From a virus, in the IMG/VR virus record IMGVR_UViG_3300037961_001168, positions 1 to 31,939 of that record: a stretch of DNA of 31,939 nt; one strand, given 5' to 3'. Below, one piece after another: positions 8,718 through 15,597 of the stretch. The stretch's first letter is position 1; each line of letters opens with the position of its first letter. The translations under genes and the position numbers were made by a program. A model generated the notes under the pieces. The model searched no databases, was not told where the DNA came from, and saw nothing but the letters and a program-made list of their open reading frames with translations.

Positions 8718-8768
8718 AGTTAGGTAGTGACGTAAAAAACCACCCAACTCTAAGCGTAAAACGCCTAG
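8718..8768 (-). promoter_or_regulatory. Two stacked RNA hairpins upstream of terL
   Basis: In the 82-base gap between lysozyme and terL the minus-strand RNA can form two adjacent hairpins. The first (8750-8768) has a 7-bp stem CTAGGCG/CGCTTAG with loop TTTTA. The second (8718-8749) has an 11-bp stem AGTTGGGTGGT/ACTACCTAACT with a 10-base loop. The three non-Watson-Crick positions are G-U on the minus strand and A-C on the plus strand, which suggests selection for the minus-strand RNA. No U-run follows, so it is not a standard terminator; RNA processing, transcript stability or control of terL translation are options. Confidence 0.55.
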
Positions 8769-8786
8769 GGGTAGTATTACATATAG

Positions 8787-9239
8787 TTAAACTTCGTGCC
8801 ATTGTTCGTTTTGAAAAAGCAGTGATTCAGCTTCTCTACGACGTATTAATCCTTGCAAAGTTTCACCGCCAGCTTTATTCCACCTACGCATTTGTGCTGG
8901 TACTTCACTCTTTTTGTTATCGTTTAGAACTTTAAGCATGGTGCTTGCATTAAGATTTGCAGGACCAAGATTAAATGTCCAAGACACCAAAGCATCAAAC
9001 TCATGTTGCTCCAGCGGTACTTTTACTGCTTTATTTACAGCTTCTTCAAAAACCTCAACGTCCTCTAATAACAAAGCATCGGCTCTTTCTTGTGATATTT
9101 CCATGCCTTCTTTAATACCGCTAGTTGAACCATATCCTATTGTCCAAACGCCAGCAGCACATTGATAGCTTTCAAGTTTACAGCCTTCAAACTTTTTAAT
9201 AAGAGCAAGACCTTCTTGTGATATTTCCATTTTATTCAT
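8787..9239 (-). CDS. Endolysin, GH24 T4-type lysozyme
   Basis: 150 residues from the chosen start MNKMEISQEGLALIKKFEG, which has a GGGGAGAATAAA ribosome-binding site and sits just after the thermonuclease stop. The muramidase signature is clear: FEGCKLESYQCAAGVWTIGY with catalytic E18 and T33, and C27 where T4 lysozyme has Asp, a substitution common in P22/R21-type lysozymes. The C-terminal RRREAESLLF is also typical. It cleaves the glycan chains of peptidoglycan. No signal peptide or anchor is present with this start, so it needs a holin. A longer upstream reading into the thermonuclease gene is rejected. Confidence 0.93.
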   Translation of the reverse strand: MNKMEISQEGLALIKKFEGCKLESYQCAAGVWTIGYGSTSGIKEGMEISQERADALLLEDVEVFEEAVNKAVKVPLEQHEFDALVSWTFNLGPANLNASTMLKVLNDNKKSEVPAQMRRWNKAGGETLQGLIRRREAESLLFQNEQWHEV

Positions 9240-9240
9240 T

Positions 9241-9636
9241 TTATTCTCCCCATTTTTTTGTTTTTGTGCCGCCATAATAATCGACAGCAAGATTTTCTTT
9301 TTTGAGCAAATCAGCGATATTGCCTTTTTCGCAAAATACATCGCCTAATACCCTCCCATATTTGTCAGTTCCATAAGATTTGAGTGTAATATCTCCGACC
9401 AACCATTCTTTTAATTTTTGTTTTGCTAACAAACCAAGTTCTTTTTCTTTTGTTCTTTCTGGATATTTTTTTATGTTAATTCTACTTTCTGGTGTATCAA
9501 TACCAGCAATCCTTACAGCTTTATTGTGTAATTGTACTGAAAAACCAAGATCTATGGTTAATAGACGAATAGTATCTCCATCGGTTACTGATTTTAATTT
9601 GCATTTGTAAACAAAAGCGTCTGGTGATTTACTCAT
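9241..9636 (-). CDS. Thermonuclease, staphylococcal nuclease-like
   Basis: 131 residues from MSKSPDAFVYKC (GAGAGGG ribosome-binding site). The SNase fold is shown by VTDGDTI (metal-binding D19, D21), RIAGIDTPE (R42, D47, E50) and DKYGRVLGD (R95), which line up with the active-site Arg35, Glu43 and Arg87 of staphylococcal nuclease, so it should be active on DNA or RNA with calcium. No signal peptide is visible with this start. It lies between lysozyme and spanin and overlaps the spanin stop by eight bases. It may degrade host nucleic acid late in infection or reduce viscosity at lysis; that is inference. Confidence 0.88.
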   Translation of the reverse strand: MSKSPDAFVYKCKLKSVTDGDTIRLLTIDLGFSVQLHNKAVRIAGIDTPESRINIKKYPERTKEKELGLLAKQKLKEWLVGDITLKSYGTDKYGRVLGDVFCEKGNIADLLKKENLAVDYYGGTKTKKWGE

Positions 9637-10018
9637 TACCCTCTCCTTCATTAGTGGTTACTTTTCTATAGTAAACAACTACCTCTTTGAGTTCTTTAAT
9701 ATATCTTTTTAATTCTTGCATATTATAAGACATAAGCTCATAGTCTGGGACAGACATAGCAACGAATACAACAGATCCGTGCTCTTGTTCTACACGCTCT
9801 AAAAATTCGTCTATGTTTTTCTCGGAAACTACATACCAATACGGATCTTTTAAATCCACAGCTCTAGGCAAAATTGGTTGCACAATCTTACGTTCTATTG
9901 GTTTACTAATTACCTCTACTTTATTGCTCGGAATTAGGCTGCAACTGCAAACCGCTATCGAGATCGTCGATACCAGCAGTATCTTTTTCAATGCTATCGA
10001 ATACATCTTTTGTCCCAT
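9629..10018 (-). CDS. Probable outer-membrane spanin (Rz1-like lipoprotein)
   Basis: 129 residues. A basic start, a hydrophobic stretch KKILLVSTISIAVCSCSLIP with a Cys at the lipobox position (IAVC or VCSC), and a mature region with a Pro-containing segment VQPILPRAVDLKDPYWYVVS. It overlaps the inner-membrane spanin candidate by 98 bases in another frame, the hallmark arrangement of Rz/Rz1 pairs. It is longer than classical Rz1 (about 40 mature residues): the extra C-terminal part (FVAMSVPDYELMSYNMQELK and onward) is a conserved domain I recall from marine phages but cannot name. It probably fuses outer and inner membranes at lysis. Confidence 0.6.
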   Translation of the reverse strand: MGQKMYSIALKKILLVSTISIAVCSCSLIPSNKVEVISKPIERKIVQPILPRAVDLKDPYWYVVSEKNIDEFLERVEQEHGSVVFVAMSVPDYELMSYNMQELKRYIKELKEVVVYYRKVTTNEGEGNE

Positions 10019-10319
10019 TGTTTACCCTAGTTTCTATTAGTCCGGGTTTAGCTATAGCTAATTTAGACAGGTTATGTCGTTTGAAAATGTCAAGATACCT
10101 TGACATCTCCGCTTCTATTTCTTGATTTTTTGATTGTAATTCTAATAAAGAGTTAGTTTGTAAGGTAAAATCGTTTTGTAAATTTTCTATTGCAGCTTTT
10201 TGCTCTGCATCTCTGAGTTCAAAAGCATCATTGAGAGCAGACAGTCTACTATTTTGCCAGTATAAAAAACTACACAATAAAACCAGCACGCCAATTACGC
10301 CTAAAAATACTTTACTCAT
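9921..10319 (-). CDS. Probable inner-membrane spanin (Rz-like)
   Basis: 132 residues with the design of an i-spanin: a single N-terminal membrane helix (about residues 4-20, VFLGVIGVLVLLCSFLYW), a periplasmic coiled coil (about 25-75), and a conserved segment LSKLAIAKPGLIETRVNNGT followed by KDVFDSIEKDT. That segment is typical of Rz-like proteins of marine phages. It overlaps the cyclase gene by eight bases and the lipoprotein gene by 98 bases. The partner at 9629-10018 supplies the outer-membrane half. Confidence 0.68.
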   Translation of the reverse strand: MSKVFLGVIGVLVLLCSFLYWQNSRLSALNDAFELRDAEQKAAIENLQNDFTLQTNSLLELQSKNQEIEAEMSRYLDIFKRHNLSKLAIAKPGLIETRVNNGTKDVFDSIEKDTAGIDDLDSGLQLQPNSEQ

Positions 10320-12063
10320 TTACTGTCCATATCTCTAATTTGTCTTTTTTACCTTTTACATTGATAGGTTTTAGTAATTTTAATACAAGTTTACAATTTT
10401 TTGCAGTCTTGTGTCCAATTAATATATCTTCGCCAACTTCTTTTGTTGCACTCTCAAGTCTAGCTGCCGTATTCACAGGATCACCAATAGCTGAATAATC
10501 AAACCGAGTATCGCTACCCATATTACCAATTACTGCATACCCAGACTGACAACCTACGCCTACTTGGACTGGAGTAGTGAGTGTTTTATTAAGTTCAACT
10601 ATACCCTTTTGTATATCTATTGCAGCTTGCACTGCTTTGGTTTCATGGTCTTCTAAATCTAAAGGAGCTCCAAATATGAACATTCCTGCATCGCCGATAA
10701 ATTTATCCGTCATTCCACCTAATTTTTGCACAGCGTTTACCTGAACAGTTAAAGTTTGGTTCATTATATCGGTCACTTCTTCTGGCGATAATTTTTCACT
10801 TAATGAAGTAAAGCCACGAAGATCTGTAAAAAGATAAGTGCAATATTTTTTCTCGCCACCAAGTTTTAACAAGTCTGGATTGTCTTGCAGCTGTTTAACT
10901 TGTCGTGGATCTAAATAATGTTCAAATTGTTTTTTAATTTCTAAACGCAATTTATACTGTTCTCGGAAGCGCATATAGAAAACTACGCCACTCATAAGCA
11001 TTTCTGATACAAAAGTCCAAGAAAAGTCTAATAAAATCCCGTTTTTGATGCTAAAAACGCCTAAGACGCCCGTAGAGGCAATAAAAATTGCTCCTAAGGC
11101 CAAACCCTTGGTCATGTTAAGATATGCAAGGAGAATTGAAATGGTGAGCACAAAAATCGTAAAAATTAAAATTTCGACCGCAATCGCCCAATCTGGAATG
11201 TAAGGTGAGTTTTCTAACAAAATTGACTCAGATAATGCAGCTTGAATTTTGTGTGGCTCAAGTAATCCAACTGGCGTTGCAACTTGTGGCATGATACCTG
11301 CGGCATCTACTCCAACAAAAACATATTTGCCATTGACATCCATTTCTTCTAATGTGGTTTCTGGTGTTTTTACCCAAGACACCCATTTTCTACCCAAGCG
11401 GTCTACATCAACAGGTGGTAAACCTTGCACAGTAATTTGTTGTATGCCATTTTCGTCGCCTTTTATTATGTAGGTTTTGGCTCCTACTATCATTTTTAAA
11501 ACTTCGGTTCCGAAACTTGGCACAAAACCATCTGGTGTTTGGTACAACAAAGGCACGCGTCTAACTAAATTATCCACCTCTGTTGGAGCCGAGGAAATAC
11601 CTTGGGGGAGAGATTGGAGTAACAGTGTATTTTCTACGACTCCAGAGGCAGATATACCAGATATATTATCGCCGAGCAAAACAGTGCCCGTGGTAGGTGG
11701 GTACTTACCATTGTTATATTCATACATAGATAAAACAGATGGGCCATAGCTTAGTGCTTCTAAAAAAACTTCATCGCCACCAAAACGATCGGGTTGTGGA
11801 AAGCTAACAACCCAACCCACACCAAGTGCACCTGCATTTAATAAATCCACATGTATTTGTGCTAAACGACTTCTAGGAATAGGCCAGCCACCCTCTTTTT
11901 CTATGTCCTCTTCACTGATACTTAAAATAACAAAGTTACCACTAGGTTGTTGTTCTTCTACAAAAGCATCAAATGTTTGTAATTTTAAGATCTGTAAAGG
12001 ATATAACTGAAACAACAGTGGCAGTAACAGTATTATAAATGTCGTGAATATTACTTTTTTCAT
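10312..12063 (-). CDS. CHASE2-domain adenylate cyclase (class III)
   Basis: 583 residues. Residues 4-20 are a membrane helix, 25-285 a periplasmic CHASE2 sensor domain (DAFVEEQQPSGNFVILSISE; GWPIPRSRLAQIHVDLLNAG), followed by three membrane helices at about 293-365 and a cytoplasmic class III cyclase (405-580). Catalytic residues are in place: metal ligands D414 (FTDLRGFT) and D458 (FIGDAG), purine-binding K454, and N531 and R535 (VNTAARLE). S524 replaces the Thr/Asp usually paired with the Lys, so cAMP rather than cGMP is likely but not certain. It overlaps the FecR gene (TAATG) and the spanin gene (8 bases). CHASE2-cyclases beside FecR genes occur in bacteria; in a phage lysis module this is unusual. 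Confidence 0.92.
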   Translation of the reverse strand: MKKVIFTTFIILLLPLLFQLYPLQILKLQTFDAFVEEQQPSGNFVILSISEEDIEKEGGWPIPRSRLAQIHVDLLNAGALGVGWVVSFPQPDRFGGDEVFLEALSYGPSVLSMYEYNNGKYPPTTGTVLLGDNISGISASGVVENTLLLQSLPQGISSAPTEVDNLVRRVPLLYQTPDGFVPSFGTEVLKMIVGAKTYIIKGDENGIQQITVQGLPPVDVDRLGRKWVSWVKTPETTLEEMDVNGKYVFVGVDAAGIMPQVATPVGLLEPHKIQAALSESILLENSPYIPDWAIAVEILIFTIFVLTISILLAYLNMTKGLALGAIFIASTGVLGVFSIKNGILLDFSWTFVSEMLMSGVVFYMRFREQYKLRLEIKKQFEHYLDPRQVKQLQDNPDLLKLGGEKKYCTYLFTDLRGFTSLSEKLSPEEVTDIMNQTLTVQVNAVQKLGGMTDKFIGDAGMFIFGAPLDLEDHETKAVQAAIDIQKGIVELNKTLTTPVQVGVGCQSGYAVIGNMGSDTRFDYSAIGDPVNTAARLESATKEVGEDILIGHKTAKNCKLVLKLLKPINVKGKKDKLEIWTVNE

Positions 12064-13178
12064 TAGGATTCTTGCCTTATTGTTATGGTTGAGTTGCCTG
12101 TGCCATTGATTTGCACAACCTTAGATACGCCGTCTTGTATAAAAATTACTGTGTAAGATTGATCTCCATTTACAAGAATTTGGGCACTTTGATTTACTGT
12201 ACGAATTAGTTTTACTTGGCTGCCTTGAATTAGTGTAGTTATTTGTGTATCTCTGTCTTGACCAACAGCTGTGCCTGCTATATTAATACCAGCAACAAAA
12301 TTAGTAAGCTGGTCTTCTTCTTCTTTAGTATCTAACTCGTCAATAACGTCTAACAAATCTTCAAGAAAATTTACATCTAATAAATCAATATCTAGTTCTG
12401 TAAAATCAAAGTCTGGATCTTCTTCCAATAAATCTTCTGCTAATAAATCTACGTCTAAATCTGTAAAATCTAGGTAATCAGCGGTTTGTGTTTGCTGTAC
12501 TTCTTCCTCTGATATTTCTTGTTTTGGCGGTGAAACAATAAGTAAGTTATCAATAAACTCTAAAGATATATCTAAGGTTACAGGTTTAGATGGTGTGCTT
12601 TCAAACACAGTTGTAGTGGTAGCTTGGTAGGGTTTGTTCAATACAACCTGTCCTGCTGCGGTTGTTACTAATATTTCGCCACTAGCATCGCCAAACTGAT
12701 TAGGCAAAAGAATTATTAAACTTTCGCCAAGCTCGTTTACTGTTGCTGTAAAGTCCGTGCCTCTTACAAAAATTTGTGAAGTCGGCGTGGATAAAGTTAT
12801 ATTTTTTTTGTTTAGCTTATTTACATTGCCAGATATAAAACGAATAGTACCGCTAGCAAACTGCAAAGCCATTTCTGATTTATCTGGGTTTGGATCAAAA
12901 ACATACTTATCAATTAGTAGTTGTGAATGTTCGGTTAGCTTTACTGTGCTGTCATCAAGAAACGTAATCGCAACACGACCAGCTCGTGTTTGCACCTCAT
13001 CATTTGAGGCTATGTCAAAATTTAATTCTGCTGGATAAGTTTCATCCCTAACTACCTGGCCATAGCCTTTTAATTCGGTAATATCACCGATACTAGCAAC
13101 TTGTGCTTGTACCGCCGTCGCTTTGTACGATGCAGATATTAGAATTAGAAGTGTTAGATATGATTTTAAGCCAGTCAC
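12063..13178 (-). CDS. Secreted FecR-domain protein
   Basis: 371 residues from a GTG start; the signal peptide (residues 1-25, LTLLILISASYKATAVQA) decides the start because no later start keeps it. A FecR domain spans about 57-190 (DEVQTRAGRVAITFLDDSTV; TPTSQIFVRGTDFTATV). A strongly acidic Asp/Leu repeat segment follows at 235-285 (DLDVDLLAEDLLEEDPDFDF-like units). The last 40 residues include VQINGTGNSTITIRQES, which resembles one curlin repeat. The first 86 bases overlap the end of the curlin-like gene. FecR domains act as periplasmic signal or binding modules; here it likely works with the CHASE2 cyclase downstream. No kinase or sigma factor gene is near. Confidence 0.85.
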   Translation of the reverse strand: MTGLKSYLTLLILISASYKATAVQAQVASIGDITELKGYGQVVRDETYPAELNFDIASNDEVQTRAGRVAITFLDDSTVKLTEHSQLLIDKYVFDPNPDKSEMALQFASGTIRFISGNVNKLNKKNITLSTPTSQIFVRGTDFTATVNELGESLIILLPNQFGDASGEILVTTAAGQVVLNKPYQATTTTVFESTPSKPVTLDISLEFIDNLLIVSPPKQEISEEEVQQTQTADYLDFTDLDVDLLAEDLLEEDPDFDFTELDIDLLDVNFLEDLLDVIDELDTKEEEDQLTNFVAGINIAGTAVGQDRDTQITTLIQGSQVKLIRTVNQSAQILVNGDQSYTVIFIQDGVSKVVQINGTGNSTITIRQES

Positions 13179-13809
13179 GAGCTAAAGTAGATGTTTGATC
13201 TATGTTAAAAGTATTACCACTGCCATCTAGGTCAAGATAAAAATATCCAGCGTCGCTTGAGCTTGCTCCATAGCCACTACCAGTAAAATTTATTGTATTG
13301 GTTGATCCGTTTATGTCCATGTAATTGGTTGCATATTCGTAATCAATGTCAAAATCAAGATCGTTGCTGTCGCCAGTAATAATCCAATCCAAGTCCAAAT
13401 AACTTGCATCGTCATCTTCACCTATTTTTATGTCAGCAGTGTTGCTTGAGCCTGTAACATCGATGTTTAAATTTACATAGTCTGTTGAACTAAGACCTGT
13501 TGAGTTCATTAGTAAGTCCCAAACATTGCTGTCGCCATCAAACTCAAAGAAACCTGTAAAGTTACCGCCGTCTATAGCATCAGATCTAAAAATATTACTA
13601 GATCCTATTTGATTGATGTCGAGCACCATACTTGCTCCGTCCAAATCGAGAGCAGTCATTGTGCCTGAAACAGCAGATGTACCACCAATAAGGTTAGTAG
13701 ATCCTAGCTGTTCGAGATCAATAGAAGCATTAGAGCCGCTTTGATCCACAAAAATTTCATTATCAGCTAATAAGTTAGCTGACAACAAAAGAATAAATAA
13801 ATATCTCAT
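13093..13809 (-). CDS. Secreted curlin-like repeat protein (CsgA/CsgB type)
   Basis: 238 residues from MRYLFILLLSANLLADNEIF, whose ATG overlaps the csgG-like stop (TAATG) with GGAG upstream. After a signal peptide (about 1-16) come eight or nine repeats of roughly 20-28 residues. The first is classical curlin: DQSGSNASIDLEQLGSTN (Q-x-G-x-x-N...Q-x-G-x-x-N). Later ones follow hxhxhxG(S/D)SNxhxh, for example INQIGSSNIF, IDVTGSSNTADI, LDGSGNTFNIDQ. Asp replaces many Gln/Asn of bacterial curlin, giving a very acidic protein. Two Cys lie in the last 15 residues. It follows csgG, so it is the likely exported, possibly amyloid-forming substrate. Confidence 0.82.
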   Translation of the reverse strand: MRYLFILLLSANLLADNEIFVDQSGSNASIDLEQLGSTNLIGGTSAVSGTMTALDLDGASMVLDINQIGSSNIFRSDAIDGGNFTGFFEFDGDSNVWDLLMNSTGLSSTDYVNLNIDVTGSSNTADIKIGEDDDASYLDLDWIITGDSNDLDFDIDYEYATNYMDINGSTNTINFTGSGYGASSSDAGYFYLDLDGSGNTFNIDQTSTLARDWLKIISNTSNSNICIVQSDGGTSTSC

Positions 13810-14654
13810 TAGTTCTCCGTAAAAGTCCAAAAACCTAACTCACTACCTTGGTTTATAATATCAACGATACCAATTTCTATGGCGCTTTGCAAAGCGATGG
13901 ACTTACTTTCGTTCATAGCATTTCCAGACTCATACTCAACTAATTCAAGACCATCGGCTATATATCTAAAATAATCTTTAGATATTCCTACTGATAAGAT
14001 TGTTTTAGTTGTTAAGTTTTCAAGCAATATTTCACCTGTGCTTACCGACACCATTCGTATAGAAACCAATACAGTATCTTCTCGATATTGCTTGCTTGCG
14101 CCTATGCCTAGGTATCTTGCGCCGATACCACCAGTTAAAAGATTGGTATTGTAATCGACAATCCCACCCTCAATAATAAGTCCAGCAAATAACAAGGGAA
14201 GCTGTTTATTATTTTCATCAAATTTTTCACGAGTAGATCTAATTATCTGCCTTTCTTTTGTTATGTGATCTATACCACCACGCTCAACTACACGAAAGAA
14301 CCCAGATTGTTTTAGTGCTCTAATTAAGTATGTTTCTGGTGCTTGAGTCATTGCAGTAGAAAAATTAGCATAGCCATCTACACTTTTTCTTTGCCCGGTA
14401 TAGTCGCTAAACTTGTAAACAGCTACCACAGGTTTTTGTTTTGGAGCAGGAACCTCTAGTATTTCTTTTGTAATCGGACGATTTATGAAGGCTGATTTAG
14501 AAAAACACTTGCGCTCACCAATAATAGTAACTAGGTCTTTATAGTCTTGGTCTGGGTTTTTAAAGCAGGGTGAAACATACTTTTGATGCGTCGTGCAACT
14601 AACCACCAAAGCCAAAGTCGCCAATAGGGATAGTGATTTCGGTAGTGCTTTCAT
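13809..14654 (-). CDS. csgG: CsgG-like outer-membrane curli export lipoprotein
   Basis: 281 residues. A lipoprotein signal (LATLALVVSC, lipid on C20) precedes a CsgG domain: VVAVYKFSDYTGQ, ANFSTAMTQAPETYLIRALK, VVERGGIDHITKERQIIRST, GGIGARYLGIGASKQYREDT and a C-terminal helix region. N97 and F98 match the Asn-Phe pair in the channel constriction of E. coli CsgG. CsgG forms a nonameric outer-membrane channel that exports curlin subunits. The protein carries about 50 residues between lipid anchor and core that E. coli lacks. The gene overlaps csgF by 56 bases and the curlin gene by one, implying co-expression. From memory, CsgG-like genes occur in some marine phages. Confidence 0.93.
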   Translation of the reverse strand: MKALPKSLSLLATLALVVSCTTHQKYVSPCFKNPDQDYKDLVTIIGERKCFSKSAFINRPITKEILEVPAPKQKPVVAVYKFSDYTGQRKSVDGYANFSTAMTQAPETYLIRALKQSGFFRVVERGGIDHITKERQIIRSTREKFDENNKQLPLLFAGLIIEGGIVDYNTNLLTGGIGARYLGIGASKQYREDTVLVSIRMVSVSTGEILLENLTTKTILSVGISKDYFRYIADGLELVEYESGNAMNESKSIALQSAIEIGIVDIINQGSELGFWTFTEN

Positions 14655-15075
14655 CTAAAGTATTATAAATGGTTAATGTTATATATGTCCCATCGGAGGT
14701 CCAAGTTATGATGTTATCAAATAAAGTAAAAGATCCAGAGGTTGCTGGGTTTTCACCAAACAACTGTTCAACTAATTGACGTGACAGCTGAGCGAAAATT
14801 CTCGATTCAAAATTACGAATGAATCTAGCCAAAGTAGTGTTTTCTTCCTCACGTTTTGCTGCCTCTTTCAAGGCCTTAATTTCTGCTTCTAAGGCCTCAC
14901 GCCTAGTGAACTCTTGATTTTCAATGGTCAAATAATGAGCCGAAGTTCCGACACCGCTGAAAGAGGGTGATTTGAATCCGAATTTAATTTCATCTCCAAA
15001 TATAAATGGTGTGAATAATAAGATATAACTACTTATTATTTTTACGAGGGGATTTTTGTATATTACTTTTTTCAT
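14599..15075 (-). CDS. csgF: CsgF-like curli assembly factor
   Basis: 158 residues. A signal sequence (about 1-27) gives a mature N-terminus DEIKFGFKSPSFSGVGTSAH, matching the F-x-F-x-(N/S)-P-x-F-x-G motif by which CsgF inserts into the CsgG pore. It continues with a helix (RREALEAEIKALKEAAKREE and FIRNFESRIFAQLSRQLVEQ) and a C-terminal beta region ending IPIGDFGFGG, as in CsgF. In bacteria CsgF attaches the curlin nucleator to the CsgG channel. The gene directly precedes csgG. Its start overlaps the preceding membrane-protein gene by 47 bases. The order csgF-csgG-curlin differs from the E. coli csgDEFG / csgBAC arrangement. Confidence 0.85.
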   Translation of the reverse strand: MKKVIYKNPLVKIISSYILLFTPFIFGDEIKFGFKSPSFSGVGTSAHYLTIENQEFTRREALEAEIKALKEAAKREEENTTLARFIRNFESRIFAQLSRQLVEQLFGENPATSGSFTLFDNIITWTSDGTYITLTIYNTLDESTTEITIPIGDFGFGG

Positions 15076-15301
15076 TTTCTTTTAGCCTAACAACAGTGTC
15101 GACCTTCTCTTTTAAGCGTATCATATCTTGGTCGAGTAGTCGAAGTTGATCGGTCAGTCTGATAATAGTAGTTTTCATCTCAGATACAGCAGGATCTATG
15201 GTTTTGGTGATAGTTTGCCATACATAGTAAACAAAATAGCCTAGACCTATAACCATGACTGTAGGAAAACCAAACTTTTGTATAAGATCAACAACCTCCA
15301 T
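15029..15301 (-). CDS. Small BhlA-like membrane protein, copy 2
   Basis: 90 residues from MEVVDLIQKFGFPTVMVIGL, whose ATG overlaps the previous stop (TGATG). One membrane helix at about residues 11-32, then a long amphipathic coiled coil (EMKTTIIRLTDQLRLLDQDM) and a basic tail. The layout resembles BhlA/UviB-type holin-like proteins. It is a diverged copy of its upstream neighbour: both have a GxP turn, a GYF in the helix and an EMKT/EIKT-type segment followed by D-x-IR. Its 3' end overlaps csgF by 47 bases. A membrane role in lysis or in the curli cassette is inferred. Confidence 0.6.
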   Translation of the reverse strand: MEVVDLIQKFGFPTVMVIGLGYFVYYVWQTITKTIDPAVSEMKTTIIRLTDQLRLLDQDMIRLKEKVDTVVRLKENEKSNIQKSPRKNNK

Positions 15302-15597
15302 CAATCTCTTCGGGCGTCGATTTTGCCATCTTCTACAAAGTTTTCGGCTCTTGCAATTCGGTCAAGATCTGGCGGTATATCTAAAGCACTGCTAACAATG
15401 GTGTCTATGCGTATAATATCATTGTTCATTATAGAAGCTCTAGTGATAAGCATTTTAGTTATGCCTTGGACAGTTTTGATTTCTGCTACAAGACCAGTCA
15501 TAAGTTGTTTGATTATGATAAAAATAAAGTAACCCATGATAAGGCCACTCGCGATCGGCAAACCTAAATCACTTATCAAGCCTATGGCTTGGTCCAT
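15301..15597 (-). CDS. Small BhlA-like membrane protein, copy 1
   Basis: 98 residues. One membrane helix near the N-terminus (LGLPIASGLIMGYFIFIIIK) followed by an amphipathic helix (LVAEIKTVQGITKMLITRAS) and a charged end. Paralogous in layout and key positions to the next gene (15029-15301). Start ATG overlaps the holin stop (TAATG). Small proteins of this design often accompany holins in phages; the function is not established here. Confidence 0.6.
   Translation of the reverse strand: MDQAIGLISDLGLPIASGLIMGYFIFIIIKQLMTGLVAEIKTVQGITKMLITRASIMNNDIIRIDTIVSSALDIPPDLDRIARAENFVEDGKIDARRD

Noticed and set aside
8787-9341. Longer lysozyme form with a hydrophobic N-terminus starting at 9341
   Set aside because: The extra 34 residues come from another frame of the thermonuclease gene. 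The ATG at 9239 has a good ribosome-binding site and gives the normal lysozyme length.
12063-15075. Curli genes as contaminating bacterial chromosome
   Set aside because: They are joined by overlaps to phage membrane and spanin genes on both sides, with no change in strand or gene density and no bacterial housekeeping gene nearby.
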